DNA from: Cercospora beticola
Taxonomy: Eukaryota; Ascomycota; Dothideomycetes; Mycosphaerellales; Mycosphaerellaceae
NCBI RefSeq assembly: GCF_033473495.1
Contig: NC_088937.1
Coordinates: forward strand, 992,001-1,056,000
DNA length: 64,000 nt
Direction: 5' to 3'
A program made the translations under genes and the position numbers. The first letter of the stretch is position 1. Every line of letters begins with the position of its first letter. Below the pieces are notes generated by a model. The model saw nothing but the letters and a program-made list of their open reading frames with translations, was not told the origin of the DNA and did no database searches. Of the stretch, positions 63,275-64,000 are shown one piece after another.

Positions 63275-64000
63275 ATGGCGGAGCCATGGCCGGAGGGGGT
63301 GATGTGGCCTACCGAATACCGAGAGCATGCCCTTCAACTTATGAAGTACCTGCTGGAGACCCGCAGCTGTATCGACCGCACTGGAAGCCGGACCGTGCCA
63401 ACGGAGGTCGCGAAGATGATAATCCAAGGAGCGACGACGTTCGTTGCAAAAGCACAGAACATCCCCGACATGACCGCTATCTAAGGCGCGCTGCGCGAGA
63501 TGCGTAGAGACGCGAAGGCAATGAAAGAGGAGACGTCGCAGAGACTAGAAGCACTCAAGAAAGAGCTACGAGGTACAAACGCACAAATAGAGAGGATCGC
63601 CGCGGTCGGCCAGGAGACTAAGGGAGCAGCAAAAGAGGCAATAGAAGTAGGCAAGGTAGGAGTCGCAATCATATAGGACGTCAAAAACAACAACCTATAG
63701 ATTCAAAAGAATGCGCCAATAAGCTATGCAGCAGCAGTAGCGAGCGGTACACTAGCCAGCAGTACGCACAACCCTTATCATACGCAGACCGCATCCACCT
63801 AGAGCTAGCGTAAAATCATCGTAAATATTAGAAACCTAGTAACCATTGAACGCTTGCGCGCAATAAACCCGCGGCATCTCAAATCCCACATTAACCGCGC
63901 CCTTAAACAGAGCGCGAACGAACAAATAGCAGAGATCAACATTATGTCCGCTAACTAGCTCAAGAGTAGAGACCTTGTCGTTAGGACGGCTAGCATCAGC
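63275..64000 (+). mobile_element. Tad1-like LINE, 5' part of ORF1 (Gag-like), RIP-damaged, truncated by window edge
   Basis: A single frame starting at ATG 63,275 runs to the window end (242 codons) and is broken only by TAA 63,482 and TAGs at 63,674, 63,698, 63,800, 63,806 and 63,956. All are in the same frame and all can derive from CAA/CAG/TGG. The frame reads an N-terminal helical part, a coiled coil (about 63,485-63,650), 'ISYAAAVASGTLASSTHNPY', then 'RNLVTIERLRAINPRHLKSH' and 'IAEINIMSAN', the conserved mid-part of the ORF1 protein of fungal Tad1-clade LINEs, which binds RNA in the ribonucleoprotein. The reverse transcriptase ORF2 would lie beyond the window. RIP is much lighter than in the central blocks: many CpA survive. 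Confidence 0.65.

Noticed and set aside
1..64000. tRNA, rRNA or CRISPR features
   Set aside because: No cloverleaf with a TTC-type T-loop, no rRNA core sequence and no spacer-repeat array was recognised by eye.

Overview
The window looks like the nuclear genome of a filamentous ascomycete (Pezizomycotina, probably a Dothideomycete; the class is a guess). The evidence is fungal introns of about 50 nt with GTAAGT/GTATGT donors, fungal NLR (STAND) gene families, a Fot1/pogo-type transposase, a Tad1-like LINE, and very large blocks carrying the signature of repeat-induced point mutation (RIP). In those blocks CpA and TpG are almost absent, replaced by TpA, while CpG is kept.

Layout. 1-5,985: ordinary composition, with the 3' part of a NACHT/ankyrin-type NLR gene (1-969) and a small two-exon RNase III-domain gene (3,056-3,548). 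About 5,990-12,795: RIP block. 12,800-17,100: an island of ordinary composition with an intact pogo-type DDE transposase gene (14,526-16,178) and most of a HeLo-like gene (minus strand, 16,370-17,257). About 17,100-60,010: a second RIP block of about 43 kb, mostly unreadable by eye. 60,010-64,000: ordinary composition again, with a small Cys-rich ORF and, at the right edge, the start of a Tad1-like LINE ORF1 broken by RIP-type stops.

Main result. The island is flanked by two inverted copies of one locus of about 4 kb (8,850-12,955 and 17,085-20,947). Each copy holds a RIP-destroyed NLR with an N-terminal amyloid-like motif, an NB-ARC-like region and a long TPR array with an exact 126-bp period. 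Divergent from it, a short distance away, is a HeLo-like gene (Fungal_N / HELL-type N-terminal domain). The right-hand HeLo-like gene can be read to its natural end. It carries a C-terminal pseudo-palindromic motif with a Q-I-G core that resembles the motif at the start of the NLR. This is the architecture of fungal amyloid-signalling cell-death pairs (HELLP/PNT1-like, related in logic to HET-S/NWD2): an NLR sensor templates an amyloid fold in a membrane-active effector encoded beside it. Here the pair was duplicated head-to-head and inactivated.

Caution. Because TG is nearly gone from the RIP blocks, TGA is absent from every frame, and every TAG/TAA can be read as an ancestral Gln or Trp codon. 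Frame openness is therefore meaningless there. I called genes in these blocks only where a family-specific motif or an exact codon-multiple repeat is visible.
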